A stretch of 43,253 bases of DNA from Azolla pinnata (GCA_037176905.1 JBBBWG010032053.1:1-43253); one strand, 5' to 3'; positions 23,022 to 33,990 are shown, counted from the first letter of the stretch. The notes: generated from the letters alone by a model not told the origin. Numbers and translations: made by a program.

Positions 23022-25172
23022 TTAATATTTTTCTGCAAGTCGAGAGGCTACAGTTCTCAATTTTGAATACACTTTTCCAGCTGGAGAACCCAAAATAAGG
23101 CTACACAATGCATCCCTAGCAACACGGATGTTTGCAAATGATCCAAGTATATGTATACGTGTATCTGCTAATACAACTCGCGTTTTTGTTGAGTTCTCAA
23201 TTGCAAATTTGGTCTTACCTCCTTTCCCAGATATCCTACCAATTGCACGTGATAGATGATCACCTTTTAAAGTCTTCACATCTTTGATCTCAAAAGATTC
23301 CACATAGAGATCATCCAGCCTCAAGAGTGCCAAAGCATCAGCAATGTCAAAGCCCAGCATGAATGCATGAACAAAATCAGCACATTTCTGAAGTGCACCA
23401 GCATCAGGTGTATCTTTCCGAGTCTTCAACTCTACCTTCCTAGTCTGCACACAATCCATACCAAGTGATTGTTAATAATCGTCATTATCAGATAAAATTC
23501 ATTAAAAATTTTGAGCAGCACACAGACACCTGCAGTAGACGGTTATTGATAAGCAATAAAACATCTACAATTTACTATGAAATCATCAAAGAACGTTCCA
23601 TTGATATGAACTCATATATTTATTCCTATTTCCAAAAGGAAAAAAAAAACACATAGATTCCCAACTCCTTTCAAGTTTCCTAAGCTTTCCATTGATAAGG
23701 AGATATAGTCACTCTTTACTCAGTAGAGAAATTATTAAGGGAGTTATCTCAAAAATTGGGGTAGTCAGGAGATAGAAAGAAAGCATCAGAATTTTAAAAT
23801 TTATCCACCATATATTCAGTCGGTCAACATAAAAATTGCCTGAACTCCCATATAATCAAAGCAAAAATTGACATGCTAATTTAATTAATCTAAAAGCTAG
23901 AAGGTAACTGAGCAACGAGCAACTCCCATGCCTGGAAATGGAACCCACGTCTCTGGTAGACACCCATCACAAAGTGAACAGGAAATACATTTTTGACATT
24001 CCGGAAGATAACCCTAGTACCCATAATCCTATTGGAAGATAACCCTAGTTGCGGGGAAATATGTCAAAGCTGATACATCAGGTTAAAAACACGTCGAGTT
24101 GCCTGTTCGAGTTTAATTTGACAGTAAGGAGATCATGCAAATGCACAATAAAAAAGAGACAACTCTATGCATTGCTTGCTGATGTTATAATGTGACTTAA
24201 TTTGACCCCTAAAATTTCCATTGATATTTCTGGAATCAGAATCGCAAATTGCAACTTACAATACCAAGAAGAAATTTTTCAGATTCTGACAGCAGTATTA
24301 AAGGATGATATGTGATCTAAGACAACGGTTGCTAAAAGAACATTTTTTTCTGGATTATCAATTGTACCGCTAGATACTTACTGACAACTACTAGCTAATA
24401 CATTCAACAAATCCTTGGGTAATCTCCACCGAGGTATTGGAATTCAGGAAAACAGTCGCGGCTAAGCAGAAAACAAATTTCATCGTCAGTGCAAGATATG
24501 AATTGAAATAACAGGGTGCAGAAAAAATTCGAAGGACTGTGTTACAATGTTAATTTAATAAATTCCTCAAGCATTGGCCAGTAGAAACATCGCACAAAAA
24601 ATGATCATTTGCAGTGCATGCTTGAAAGATAGTGAGGCCTATACATCAAAGACAAGCATCAAATAGTAGAGCAAATCACATGAAAAAAGAAGATCATTTC
24701 CAGAGCATGATCGAAAGATAGTGAGCTCAATGCACTGTAAAGACGCGATCAAAGATGGTTACACCTTGGTTATGTCGGCAGGCAGAAACGAGAAAAAGGT
24801 GGAACTCTTCCAAATCTCGTACAGGAAAAAGATATTGGGGAAGCAAAGGCAGGAAGAATCATTAGAAAAAAATGAGCTCAAACGGGGAAGCAGCAGCAGC
24901 AGCAAGAGGAGGAGGAGAAAGCAGAACTACACCTTGAGGTTCATGCGGACATCGATGTTCATTTGCTCGGCGATAGGGGTGTAGATCTCCATCCAGTGCT
25001 GTTTGAGGGGAGTGTAGCGATGCGGCGGGACGATGACTTTGCGGAACTGGATGCGTCCGCCGGCGACCTCGCTGGCGCTCAGCGGCTGGAACTGCGGCTT
25101 GAGGGGAAGAGGAGGATCAGGGACAGCCTCCATAGCTACAGCTTCGTCGTCGTTGCCATCGGGGGCGGCCAT
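23022..25172 (-). CDS. PNO1: RNA-binding protein PNO1 (DIM2), 40S subunit assembly factor
   Basis: Exon 1 is 25172-24933 and exon 2 is 23444-23022, joined as [12 protein letters not shown]; the product is 220 residues against about 216 in Arabidopsis. An acidic, Pro-rich N-terminus ([11 protein letters not shown]) is followed by [18 protein letters not shown] and then the KH-like domains, ending with [17 protein letters not shown] (GKGG loop) and [13 protein letters not shown]. The sequence is nearly identical to plant homologues remembered. PNO1/Dim2 binds near the 3' end of 18S pre-rRNA, recruits the Dim1 methyltransferase and guards Nob1 cleavage, acting from nucleolus to cytoplasm. The gene is divergent from SUMO-activating enzyme subunit 1 with 221 bases between start codons. 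The single intron is about 1.49 kb. The protein looks complete. Confidence 0.95.
24595..24726 (+). repeat. Two-copy duplication in the PNO1 intron
   Basis: Copies at 24595-24638 and 24682-24726 share AAAAAA, GATCATTT, CAG(T/A)GCATG and GAAAGATAGTGAG, about 87 bases apart. This is a diverged local duplication in the intron. Confidence 0.6.
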
Positions 25173-25393
25173 GGGCGACGAGAAGGAAGCTACGGCCTGA
25201 GAACTCTGCAGAAGCAGAGAAGAGAAGAAGAAGAAGAAGACGAAGAAGAAGAAGGGAATTAGGGTTTTGGGCGAATTGGGCTTGAACTTGGTTTCTGTTA
25301 ATTGCGCGGGATGCCCTCTGCGAAATACAGGAAACCTCGACCTGCTTCTCTTCTGCTTCTTCGCTCTTGTTGCTTCTGTGTGCAGCAGCAGCT
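25173..25393. promoter_or_regulatory. Shared head-to-head promoter of PNO1 and SAE1 with telo-box and site-II element
   Basis: Only 221 bases separate the two start codons, so core promoters and both 5' UTRs must fit within them. TTAGGGTTTT at 25259-25268 is a telo-box (AAACCCTAA on the other strand). TGGGCT at 25277-25282 is a site-II element (TGGGCY), with a near match TGGGCG at 25268. A (GAA)n tract at about 25218-25254 would be a CT-rich 5' UTR for PNO1. The telo-box plus site-II pair is known from plant ribosomal-protein, ribosome-biogenesis and cell-proliferation genes, which fits PNO1. No TATA box is evident. Confidence 0.75.
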
Positions 25394-25759
25394 ATGGCGG
25401 GCGTCTCTGCAGAGCTCCTGACCGAGCAAGAGGCGGCCGTCTACGACCGCCAGATACGAGTTTGGGGTGTGGAGACTCAGCGGAGGTGAGCTTTACTTGC
25501 TTTTCTTCTTCTGCTTCTTCTGCTTCTGCTTCTTCTTCTTCTATCTTCTTCTTCTTCTTCATCATCATCATCATCAGCAGCATCAGCATCTTCTTCTTCT
25601 TCTGCTTCTGCTTCTTCTTCTTCTATCTTCTTCTTCTTCTTCTTCATCATCATCATCAGCAGCATCAGCATCTTCTTCTTCTTCTGCTTCTTCTTCGTCA
25701 TCATCATCATCAGCATCTTCTTCTTCTTCTTCTTCTTCTTCTGCTTCTTCTGCTTCTTC

Positions 25760-25802
<43 letters not shown>

Positions 25803-28800
25803 GTATCTTCTTCTTCTTCTTCTTCTTCTTCTTCTTCTTCTTCTTCTTCTCGTTTGCCCACCATTGCTTCTCTTATCTCTCGCATTTTTGCTGTCAGGGC
25901 TCATCATCGTTGCCTCTCGTTTAGCTCCGCTCTCTTGAATTTTCGGTGTGCTTGTACTCCTTCGTGTGATTTCCTTTCTTTGCTCTCTCTCTCTCTGTGC
26001 CTCTCTGAATATGCATTTCGTGTGTTTTCTTCGGTTTCTTTTACGCAGTCGTGTAAACGATCACTTGGTGTGTGCTTCTCTGGTTCTGCAAATTTTCTGT
26101 TTTCCTTCGGTTTTCTGATCCTTCGCATGTGCCTGTTTATACTCTTCTTTTACCCGTGGTTTTCTATATGATGTAGTGTGTACTGAACATATGTGTCTTC
26201 AGAAGATTTTCTATCTAGGAAGTGTGGTATTGAACGTATACTTCATGATCTGCTTCTCTAGTCATGAGAACTGTTGTTCTTCTGTTTTCTTACTCTGCTT
26301 TCTTTGTTGCAAATGACAACTGTATTTCTCAGCCAACTGTGTTTTCCATTCTTTCTTTTCCTGTTCTGGGAAGTCCTTACACAAGGATTTGAATCTGAAT
26401 ATTCCCTCAAAAGTCCTTGTTTTTAATATATATAGAATCTAGCCCAGTAAAATTTAATTATATCTTGCATCGTTCTGTACACCAATAACTGGGTTCTTGG
26501 TTAAAACAAATTCTACGCTCATTGTTTATTTCACTGATTCCCATATCCTTTGATTAATTCGACTCTACATTAAAGCAAGACTACATCTCTGGTGCAGACT
26601 GAGCAAAGGACGTGTTCTGGTCATTGGAATGTCAAACGTTTTGGCAGAGGTGTGATTGAACTTCTTATCCTGAGCACCACGCATGCACATGTTGTCATAG
26701 ACGATCATAATTCATGAATTATGCATAAATATATGCCGTTCTTGAAAGTTATTTCAGTGTATTTATCATTTTCAGCTATGCAAGAATATTGTTCTGGCGG
26801 GCATTGGAAGTTTGACTTTAATGGAGGAAACATCTACGAGATTGGCAGTTGATTCAGATAATTTTCTTGTATCAGTTGAACAAGATGATAGTAGAGACTC
26901 TGTCACTGTTTGCATGGAGTCCTTGAAGGATTTCAATCCTATGGTTAATGTTACAGTAGAAAAAGGTGCTCTGTTCTGTGACATGCAGTTCCATAACGAT
27001 GCCCTCTTTTCTTGAATTTGGTCAGTGTTGTTAGCTATCATAGTTCTGTTTAAAAAATTATCGCAGGATGTGTAGCTGAGAAACCTGATACATTCTTGGA
27101 TAATTTTGATGCCGTGATTGTGGGGCGTTCTCCATTGAAGTATAGGGTATTCATTCAATGACTATCTTATCTATGTTCTCGCTTTGTTTTTATCTATCCA
27201 TCTCGACTCACTCAGTTTACTTGACTGCTTATCGAACAATAGATGCTGGTGAATTCTTTATGTAGAAAGAGGGAACACAAACTGGCGTTTTATACTATAG
27301 ATTGCCGAGGTCCATTTGGGGAGGTTTTTGTTGATCTTCAAACACATTCCTATGTTTTAAAGGTATGGCCTTGTCTATGTACCTGGAATTTTTTTATTAT
27401 GTCATGAAATATCCTTGAGTTTATGTTATTATGCCAAATATTGCCAACTTGCCTGAGGACATAATAAAAACAATCTCAATAGCATATAAAAAAAATAAAG
27501 GGTACATCTGAGTGTTTGCCAAGCAAGTACATGATTCCGAAAGCTGAAATGGCAGGCCAAAGACGATGAGGTCCCTTCTGTGCGAAGTTTGCAGTACTGT
27601 AGCTTAGAGGTAAAGATAGTGACTATCTGACAAATTGCATTGCATACATGAAACCGTCTATCGAGTTAATGATTAATTAGCGGATTTCAGGAATCTATTA
27701 GATCTCGGTGGGATAAGCTACCGAAAAAGGCAAGCAAGCTTTTCTTTGCGTTGAGAAGTAAGTTTGTGTCACTGGTCAATACTACAGCAGGAAAATGTTC
27801 TATTGGAAGTAGCTTATTTTGCTCGTGACATGACACGTAGATGTAGATAATTTTGGCATACAATTCTACCCAATAAAACTTTGTTCTTGTCAACTTCTTT
27901 GTATATGACGTGCTATAGTTCTTTTTCCCTTTATGTTCTGCCCTTTATTGTAGTTATAGAGGAGTTTGAGGAGTTGAATTCCCGGATCCCTGGCCAAGTG
28001 ACTATTGAAGATTTGAGAAGTATATTGGATGTAAGGAAGCGGATTTGTGAGTCACAGGTAAGATCAATCTGCTGTTTGAATAGTTATGCAGTGGCATTTT
28101 GAGAAATAAAATGTGGCTTTCATATCATAATTGAGGCCTGAAGCATCAACAATCGAAGAAAAGCCATCTATGTTAAAAAAAAAAATGATGCAATCATGCA
28201 ACGTGACTTAATGATGATGTACTGACATTGAAAGAAGATATCCATGTTGAGCAGCATTGATGCACCTCAAATAGTGACGCATGAATGTTTCTATACGTGC
28301 ATGACATCATGGTGCGCAACATTATATATTGGCAGTGAACTAACATTTCAAGAAATCTATGCATTAATCTAGGGAGTATCTGAGTCCTTGGTTCCTGAGA
28401 AAATTCTGCAAAGGATTTTGAATAGTGGATCTGGGGAGCTTCCACCAGTATGTGCTATCATGGGGGGAATCCTTGGTCAGGTATTTGCGTAACTACATAT
28501 ATGAATCCTATAACCTAGAAAATTTCACATTTATTATATCGTATTTCCTATGAGCGCTCAAAAAGATATTTCATATACACTATAATATATTATATTTGGC
28601 TAACAATTCAAAATTTGTAATGCTATTTGTTAATGCAGAGTATTAATTGAATAATCTCGAGGGAATGCATTAGTTACACTGTTTTTTTTACTTCATGTAT
28701 AAACATTTTACACTGTTAGTATTCCAAAATTTGACGAGTAAAATAGTTTTTAATTGTTTGATCAAAACTTGATCGCAGGAACTTCTTAAGGCTATTTCTG

Positions 28801-28883
28801 GGAAAGGGGAACCCTTAAAGAATTATTTCTTCTTTGATCCATCAGATGGGAAAGGAGTGATCGAAGATATACCAAGATCTTGA
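25394..28883 (+). CDS. SAE1: SUMO-activating enzyme subunit 1 (SAE1/AOS1)
   Basis: Coding exons are 25394-25485, 26598-26649, 26776-26965, 27067-27146, 27243-27362, 27556-27609, 27691-27757, 27954-28057, 28373-28480 and 28779-28883: 323 residues against about 320 in Arabidopsis. The N-terminus MAGVSAELLTEQEAAVYDRQ leads into IRVWGVETQRRLSKGRVLVIG, the ThiF/E1 adenylation-fold start. CKNIVLAGIGSLTL, DSLKDFNP-like ESLKDFNPMVNV, FYTIDCRGPFGEVFVDLQ and CAIMGGILGQELLKAISGKGEP follow, and the protein ends GKGVIEDIPRS. SAE1 pairs with SAE2, which carries the catalytic Cys, to adenylate SUMO and pass it to the E2 SCE1 in the nucleus. The absence of a catalytic Cys domain is normal. Intron 1 begins with a huge CTT/CTG/ATC repeat. 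The upstream promoter is shared with PNO1. Confidence 0.94.
25497..25852 (+). repeat. About 355-base pyrimidine-rich compound microsatellite in SAE1 intron 1
   Basis: Long runs of CTT and CTG triplets alternate with (ATC)n blocks, starting about a dozen bases after the exon 1 donor. At least three higher-order repeats of the pattern TTCTTCTATCTTCTT, then CATCATCATC, then AGCAGCATCAGCATCTTC can be seen, so units have been duplicated as well as expanded. Nearly every frame on both strands is open (poly-Leu, poly-Ser, poly-Glu, poly-Asp, poly-Met), an artefact of the repeat. Confidence 0.9.
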
Positions 28884-29854
28884 GCTGTTCAGATATACCT
28901 GAAAATTCTAGTTAATTTGAAATTTTAGCTATGTAACAGGAGTGAGATATAGTCACCTAATTACACATTTGAACTACCATATACACAGGGACGCCAATGT
29001 GTTTATAAATATTAAAACTTCAGAACCATTTTTGTGCACAATTAAAATAGATCTCATCCTCAGCATGTCATGTATATAATTATCAGTTGTAAAGTAGTGT
29101 AATGTTGTGTGAATGCAATGTTGCAGCAACATGCAAAACGTTATGCATGCTTTTAGATATGGGAGAACCTTTAAACATCTCAAGTTCTCTTTTTACAACA
29201 AATGGTTCAACAAGAAAAAAAGAAGACTAGATTTACCATTAACCACACAAATAGCTACTTGACTGTATAGGAATGGAATGGTGATATACTAAGTTGCACC
29301 TTAAAAGTGGAGGCGCGTTGGTGCAGAGGACATTATGGAAATCTAGAGCAAAACTTGGAAGGGTATTAATTGTGGAGGTTTTACCTCAAGTGAGCTAAAG
29401 TTTGCTTATAATGTTTAGCTAATTACCATCTGTTTTATTAATGTCATCTTTGGGATTTTCATCTTGTCATATTTGTACAACCATGTAAAGGAGGACTCTA
29501 TTGACTTATTGAGTTCATATTGCACCTTGTTTGAGATTCTGCAAATTACAAGATGTTGAGATAATGGAGCAAACACCGGATCATCTTATGTGAAGTCAAG
29601 GCAAGGCTCGTGAAGGTTTTTCTGTCCATGTTATATATGCACGTTATATGCATATGTACTCGTGGCTGGTGTACTTCTATGGCTCGAACCCTTGAATTAT
29701 GAACGTTGGGTATTGCTCATCAATGTGAAGTTATTGGCATTCACTGTCAGTCCATTGGCAAGGTAGCTTTTTTTAGTATCCACTGGAATTGAACCGCACG
29801 GTGTGATGGGATCAGCAATGGTAAAAAGTTGGGTGCCAAACACCTTCAAGGGTT

Positions 29855-29905
29855 TAGGATTTAGGGTTTTAGGGTTTAGGATTTAGGGTTTTAGGGTTTA
29901 GGGTG
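29855..29905 (+). repeat. Short telomere-like tract (TTTAGGG/GGATTTAGG)
   Basis: GGGTTTAGGATTTAGGGTTT is repeated about two and a half times. It is an interstitial telomere-type repeat in intergenic DNA with no start codon of a recognised gene near it. Confidence 0.8.
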
Positions 29906-30592
29906 AGAATGCTCTCAGGGTGGGTACTCCCAACTTTGATACGACGTGTAGCTCTTCTCTAACTACTTTGAGATAATGATTGGAAACGTGTCCTACATCT
30001 GTGTCACCCACCACATTCATTGGATTCACAGAAGTCAACATGATTGCAACTCGCACAACCGTCAACCTAAACTTATAATGGCTCTATAAACAGCTACAAC
30101 TATCAGAATTCAACCGATGCCATCGGAATGAGCCATCGGAATGATGGAAAAATTTCCCAAGAATCTCTACGAAACGCCTCGATCCGCAGACTCGATTGCC
30201 TCTTCGAGAAGATTTACAACTAAGTGCTTCGCGGTTAGATGCTGGAGTGGGCTGGGCCACCTCTTTCCTCCATCACTCCATGAGATGATGTGTCAATGAG
30301 TTGTTGCCACTACTATTATTCTGTGTTAGGACGACACTGATTTGGAGCAAAACCATCAGAAAAACAGACAAAAAACATCAATGAATTGCCAATGATATTC
30401 TGTGTTAGTACTCATGGGATGTTTCATGGGCTTTGATACATTTTTTTTTAATCTGGCGTGTCCCATCTGCTATCTTTTCGAAGCTAATTCCTAGAAAAAT
30501 GGTCAGAGCAAGCGCTAGATTTCTCTCCCCCCCCACCTACTATCCCTTGGAGGAAAAAAGTCAACTGATATTACTAAAATAATTGAATCAGA

Positions 30593-30735
30593 GCAGTGGG
30601 CGAATGTAAGCATTTTGCTAAAGAATTGAATCAGAGAAGCGAGAGAATGCAAACATTTTGCTAAGGTATCGAATCACAGAAGTAGGCGGATGTAACATTT
30701 CTGCTCAAGGAATGGAATCAGAGAAGTGGGCGAAA
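30593..30735 (+). repeat. Degenerate repeat, 3 copies, unit about 60 bases
   Basis: Three copies share AATCAGAG(A)AG or its variant AATCACAGAAG, then (T/C)GGGCGAATGTAA-like text and CATTTTGCTAA(G)GAAT: starting near 30586, 30627 and 30672, with a fourth partial start near 30714. The copies are diverged. They lie in the intergenic region and are not coding. Confidence 0.55.
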
Positions 30736-31035
30736 TTGGCATCTTCCAATTTACTGCAGCATTCATGCTCCTCCTTGAAGCGACGGATGGGATCAGCTCA
30801 ACAAAGAAGGGATGTTTTCCCCCGCTCCATCATAGAACAGACATTGACAAAGTCTGCTTCATGCGTTTGATTGGTGATTGATTTGTAGTAGCCAACTAAT
30901 ATATTGGTGCATTCCGTCAACCCCATCCCATGCATGCAGTCGATTGGCCCCACACATAGCACTCAGAAAAGGGCCTGATGATGGATGATCAACCAGCAAT
31001 CACAGCCAGCTGATTGATACATCTCCTAATCAGAA

Positions 31036-31098
31036 GAAGAAGAAGAAGAAGAAGGAAGAAGCAGAAGAAGAAGAAGATGATGATGATGATGATGATGA
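31036..31098 (+). repeat. (GAA)n-(ATG)n microsatellite
   Basis: AGA triplets (about 31036-31075) run into about eight ATG triplets (31076-31098). It lies about 320 bases past the CFL1-like stop codon. Confidence 0.9.
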
Positions 31099-31416
31099 AA
31101 CGATAATTGCCGCATTTCAATAGCTATTCTGGCAGTAAACACAAGAAAACGCAAGCCCACATCTGCTTGGATGCGGAGCCTGCTTTCCGACCACCGCAAC
31201 CGAGCTCACAGAAGATGCTCTACGCAATCGCTGCTGGGGCAGATGTTCTCAATCAATCGATTGGGGGGAGGCAAAACAGACATTAGCCAGTAGGAGAAGA
31301 AGGGTGTAGGGTTTGGGGGAGGGGGGTGGAGATGATCTAATGTACAGAGGAGGCAGAAGCAGCAGCGATGGTGGGAGGGAGGGCAAAAAAAATCATCAGA
31401 GGAGCAAGAATTAGGG

Positions 31417-32529
31417 TTAGAGAGACAGGCCCAGGCCTACCAGGTTGGGTGCGGCCGAGCCTAGGAGCTTCGGACGCTTGGCTGCAGCATGAAGAAGCTC
31501 GGAGCTCGTCGAATCATCGTCGTGGGGGAGGTTGGGGAGGACCAGGCGAGCTGCGCAGCGCGGGCACTTGGGGTTGCTTCGGGACAGCATCACAAACATC
31601 AAGCAGTTGGCGCATCCCACAGTCACCATAGCCGCAGATCGATCCTTCTCCTCCTTCTCCTCCTCCTCGAAGAGGATCTGACCCTCGCCGCTCCTTCGCT
31701 TCTGCTTCGGATCGTCCGCCGCCGTTCGGGCGTTCCCGTTGATGATGCAGGTGATCGTGGAAGGAGGAGAAGAAGACGACGACGACGATGATGATGATGA
31801 TGTTGATGGCAACGAAGACGAAGATGGAGTAGATCGATTGAGCCTGTTGAGGAGACCTGCCAAGCCGCAGCCTTGAGCTCCGTCTGCAACCTGGCTCCTG
31901 CTCGTGCCATCCGGCGGGGGAAGGTTTAGGTTCAGATCGAGATCGAGATCGAGATCGAGATCCGCAGGATTGGAAAGCGCCGCCATCGCTGCCGATGCTC
32001 CTGCGGATGATGCGGATGATGATGACATCGACGAGAACGACGATGGCGACGAGGAGGCGGAAGACGACGACGCCTGCAGGCTCACGTAGGAGGAAGAAGA
32101 GGAGAAGATCGGCGATGGCGCGGGGGACGGCGATGGCGGCGACGAGGAGGAAGAGGAATTGCAGCAGGACCAGGGGAAGTCGAGCGCGAGGCGGCCCTTG
32201 CTGGGGGCGGGATCGGGTGCGGGAGATCGGGCGCCGCTGGCCCTGTTGAAGAAGTAGATGCTCCCGGTCTGCAAGATCGCAGAGAAAGAGAAGAAGGTCT
32301 GAGGAAGAGAGGTCGGCCATGGCGGCTGCTTCTGTCTCCCTTCGGATTTCCGTGGATGCTGATCCGCGGATGATGATCAAAGGAAAGCAGTCTTACCTTC
32401 AGATCCAAGCACTTCTCCCATCCGGAAGGCGGCGGGGTCCCTGCATCCAGCTCGATCGCAGACGACTCGGAGGAAGAAGGGCGGCATGGCAGCGCGGAAG
32501 CAGGATACAGCACAGCAGACAGCGATGAA

Positions 32530-32561
<32 letters not shown>

Positions 32562-32795
32562 CGACGAAGACGAAGATGCAGATGAAGAAGACGACGAAGA
32601 AGACGACGGAGACGATGATGATAAGGTTGCGAGCAGATCCAAGGTCGATCTCTCCATAGCCACGCCTGCAGCAGCTTCCGCTTCGCCTCCGCCGTCTCCT
32701 GCTCGATCTGCTTCTGCTCTGCCGCCTCCGAACGCGCTCTTCTCTGCTCTCAGCTGGAGCCACGGATAGAGCTCCATGGAGGGAGCAGCGGCCAT
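31417..32795 (-). CDS. WW-domain protein of the CURLY FLAG LEAF 1 (CFL1) type
   Basis: Exon 1 is 32795-32397 and exon 2 is 32268-31417: 416 residues. MAAAPSMELYPWLQLRAEK starts the protein. After Ser tracts, the WW-like domain (about residues 121-145) reads SGWEKCLDLK-TGSIYFFNRASG, cut by the intron. The usual second Trp is not seen. A long low-complexity middle (poly-Ser, a DLDLDLDLNLNLPPPD run) leads to a C-terminal Cys4 zinc-ribbon-like motif, VGCANCLMFVMLSR with KCPRC, then a basic tail (AKRPKLLG). Rice CFL1 and its Arabidopsis homologue dampen cuticle formation by binding the HD-ZIP factor HDG1; a transcriptional co-regulator role here is inference. I chose the ATG at 32795 because no earlier in-frame ATG exists; Met7 could also start. 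Most open frames on the other strand here are shadows of repeats. Confidence 0.8.
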
Positions 32796-32846
32796 GGCGA
32801 TCGGGCGCAGCACGCCGCAGGAAGTCCTGCGTCAGAGAGAGGAAGG

Positions 32847-32885
32847 AAACCCTAACCCTAACCCTAACCCTAACCCTAACCCTAA
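32847..32885 (-). repeat. Perfect telomere-type array (CCCTAA)n upstream of the CFL1-like gene
   Basis: Six uninterrupted CCCTAA units lie 50-90 bases upstream of the ATG. The unit is CCCTAA (six bases), not the plant seven-base CCCTAAA. It would sit in the 5' UTR or core promoter and presents telo-box cores at its left end (AAACCCTAA). Confidence 0.85.
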
Positions 32886-32940
32886 TCGCTGTCTTCGTCG
32901 TCTTCCTCGTTCGTCGAATGCGAGCTCGCACAGAGACGAG

Positions 32941-32973
<33 letters not shown>
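32941..32973. repeat. (AT)n microsatellite
   Basis: About 15 AT units follow ATATACAT, some 150-180 bases upstream of the CFL1-like start. A further (AT)n block lies at about 33264-33285. Confidence 0.9.
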
Positions 32974-33730
32974 AACATGGTTATGAAAAATTAGATTTGA
33001 TTTAACTTAATCTAATTTGATTCGAAATTAAATCAGATTAAATGGCCCTTCTTTTATTTATTCGTGGATTTAATTAAAGCGGGATGAATTAATAATTAAT
33101 CTGCGGGGCTTTAAAAAGAGGATTTGCCTTCAATTTCTGTTTTCTGGCTTTTTCCGCCATTTATAGTGAGCAATAAATAGAGGATTATAATTTTCAATCT
33201 CTTATTTACAGACGCGCGAATAAAGAAATTAATTAAAGTAACTAATTAAGCCCCATAAATAAGTATATATATATATATATATATGCACACATAAATAATA
33301 AACAACAAAGAGATATATATTCATATTTATCCTTATATCTATATTTATAATTTATATCGTAATAATAATTAAAGAAGAAGAATAATAGTGACCTCTTAAT
33401 GACATCATCAGGAAGAAGGAAAAAAAAAAAGGCTTGGCGGAGCCCACGTCATTAAGTTAATTTAAAAAAAAAAACATCGCAAATAAAAAATAAAACAAAA
33501 ATCCTTCCCTCTGTGCATTTATGCACTTGTATCTCTGAAAAGAAAAAGGGTTTTTATTAATTAATAAATAAATAAAAAGGCTTTCTTTAATTAGAAAACG
33601 AAAAACGAAGAGAAAAAAGTAAGATTCATTCAACCAGAAAAAGCACAGGCGTTTTTCTATTTATTGCTTATTATTATTGTTATTATTTATTTGCTATTTA
33701 TTGTGGATTTGGAAATTTCTAGCTTGTCTG

Positions 33731-33810
33731 CTTTTTCGTTTGGCTTTTGCTTTTTTCGTTTGGCTTTTGCTTTTTTCGCTTGGCTTTTGCTTTTTTCGTT
33801 AGGCTTTTGC
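33731..33810 (+). repeat. 20-base minisatellite, four copies
   Basis: The unit CTTTTTTCGTTTGGCTTTTG is repeated four times without indels except one T in the first copy. Copies three and four have one change each (CGCTTGG, CGTTAGG). It lies in AT-rich intergenic DNA. Confidence 0.9.
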
Positions 33811-33889
33811 GTTTCGGAAGCGCGGAAATTGCTTTTCCCCATCTTCTCACGGCTCCAATTAATTGCGGATTTCGCTCTTATTAGTAGTA

Positions 33890-33990
33890 GTAGTATCATC
33901 ATCATCATCATCATCATCATTATTGTTGTTGTTGGTGTTGTTAGTTTCTTTCTTTTGGGTTTTGTATTTTGTTTTTGGGGGGGGGGGCTG
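33890..33990 (+). repeat. (AGT)n-(ATC)n microsatellites and an oligo-G run
   Basis: Four AGT and about nine ATC triplets (about 33883-33920) are followed by GTTGTTGTTG and, at about 33977-33987, a run of about ten G. These are simple repeats only. Confidence 0.8.

Larger units (their letters stand above)
28884..31416. other. Convergent 3' region between SAE1 and the CFL1-like gene, no gene seen
   Basis: Open frames are short and none resembles a protein. The stretch holds a telomere-like tract, a cluster of AGAAGTGGGCGAATGTAA-like repeats at about 30590-30740, and a GAA/ATG microsatellite; the first and last are listed separately. The CFL1-like 3' UTR lies at the right end. Confidence 0.5.

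Noticed and set aside
25267-26171. Long open frames on both strands over the SAE1 start (poly-Leu, poly-Ser, poly-Glu, poly-Met)
   Set aside because: They are products of the triplet repeat in SAE1 intron 1. The true coding frame here is the 92-base first exon of SAE1.
29300-29380. A tRNA-like stretch (GGTGCAGAGG)
   Set aside because: No acceptor-stem pairing, no B-box and no anticodon arm could be made out.
31489-32380. Several long frames overlapping the CFL1-like gene on both strands
   Set aside because: They owe their length to GC-rich triplet repeats (poly-Ser/Asp codons). Only the reverse frame with the WW and Cys4 motifs makes sense across the splice.
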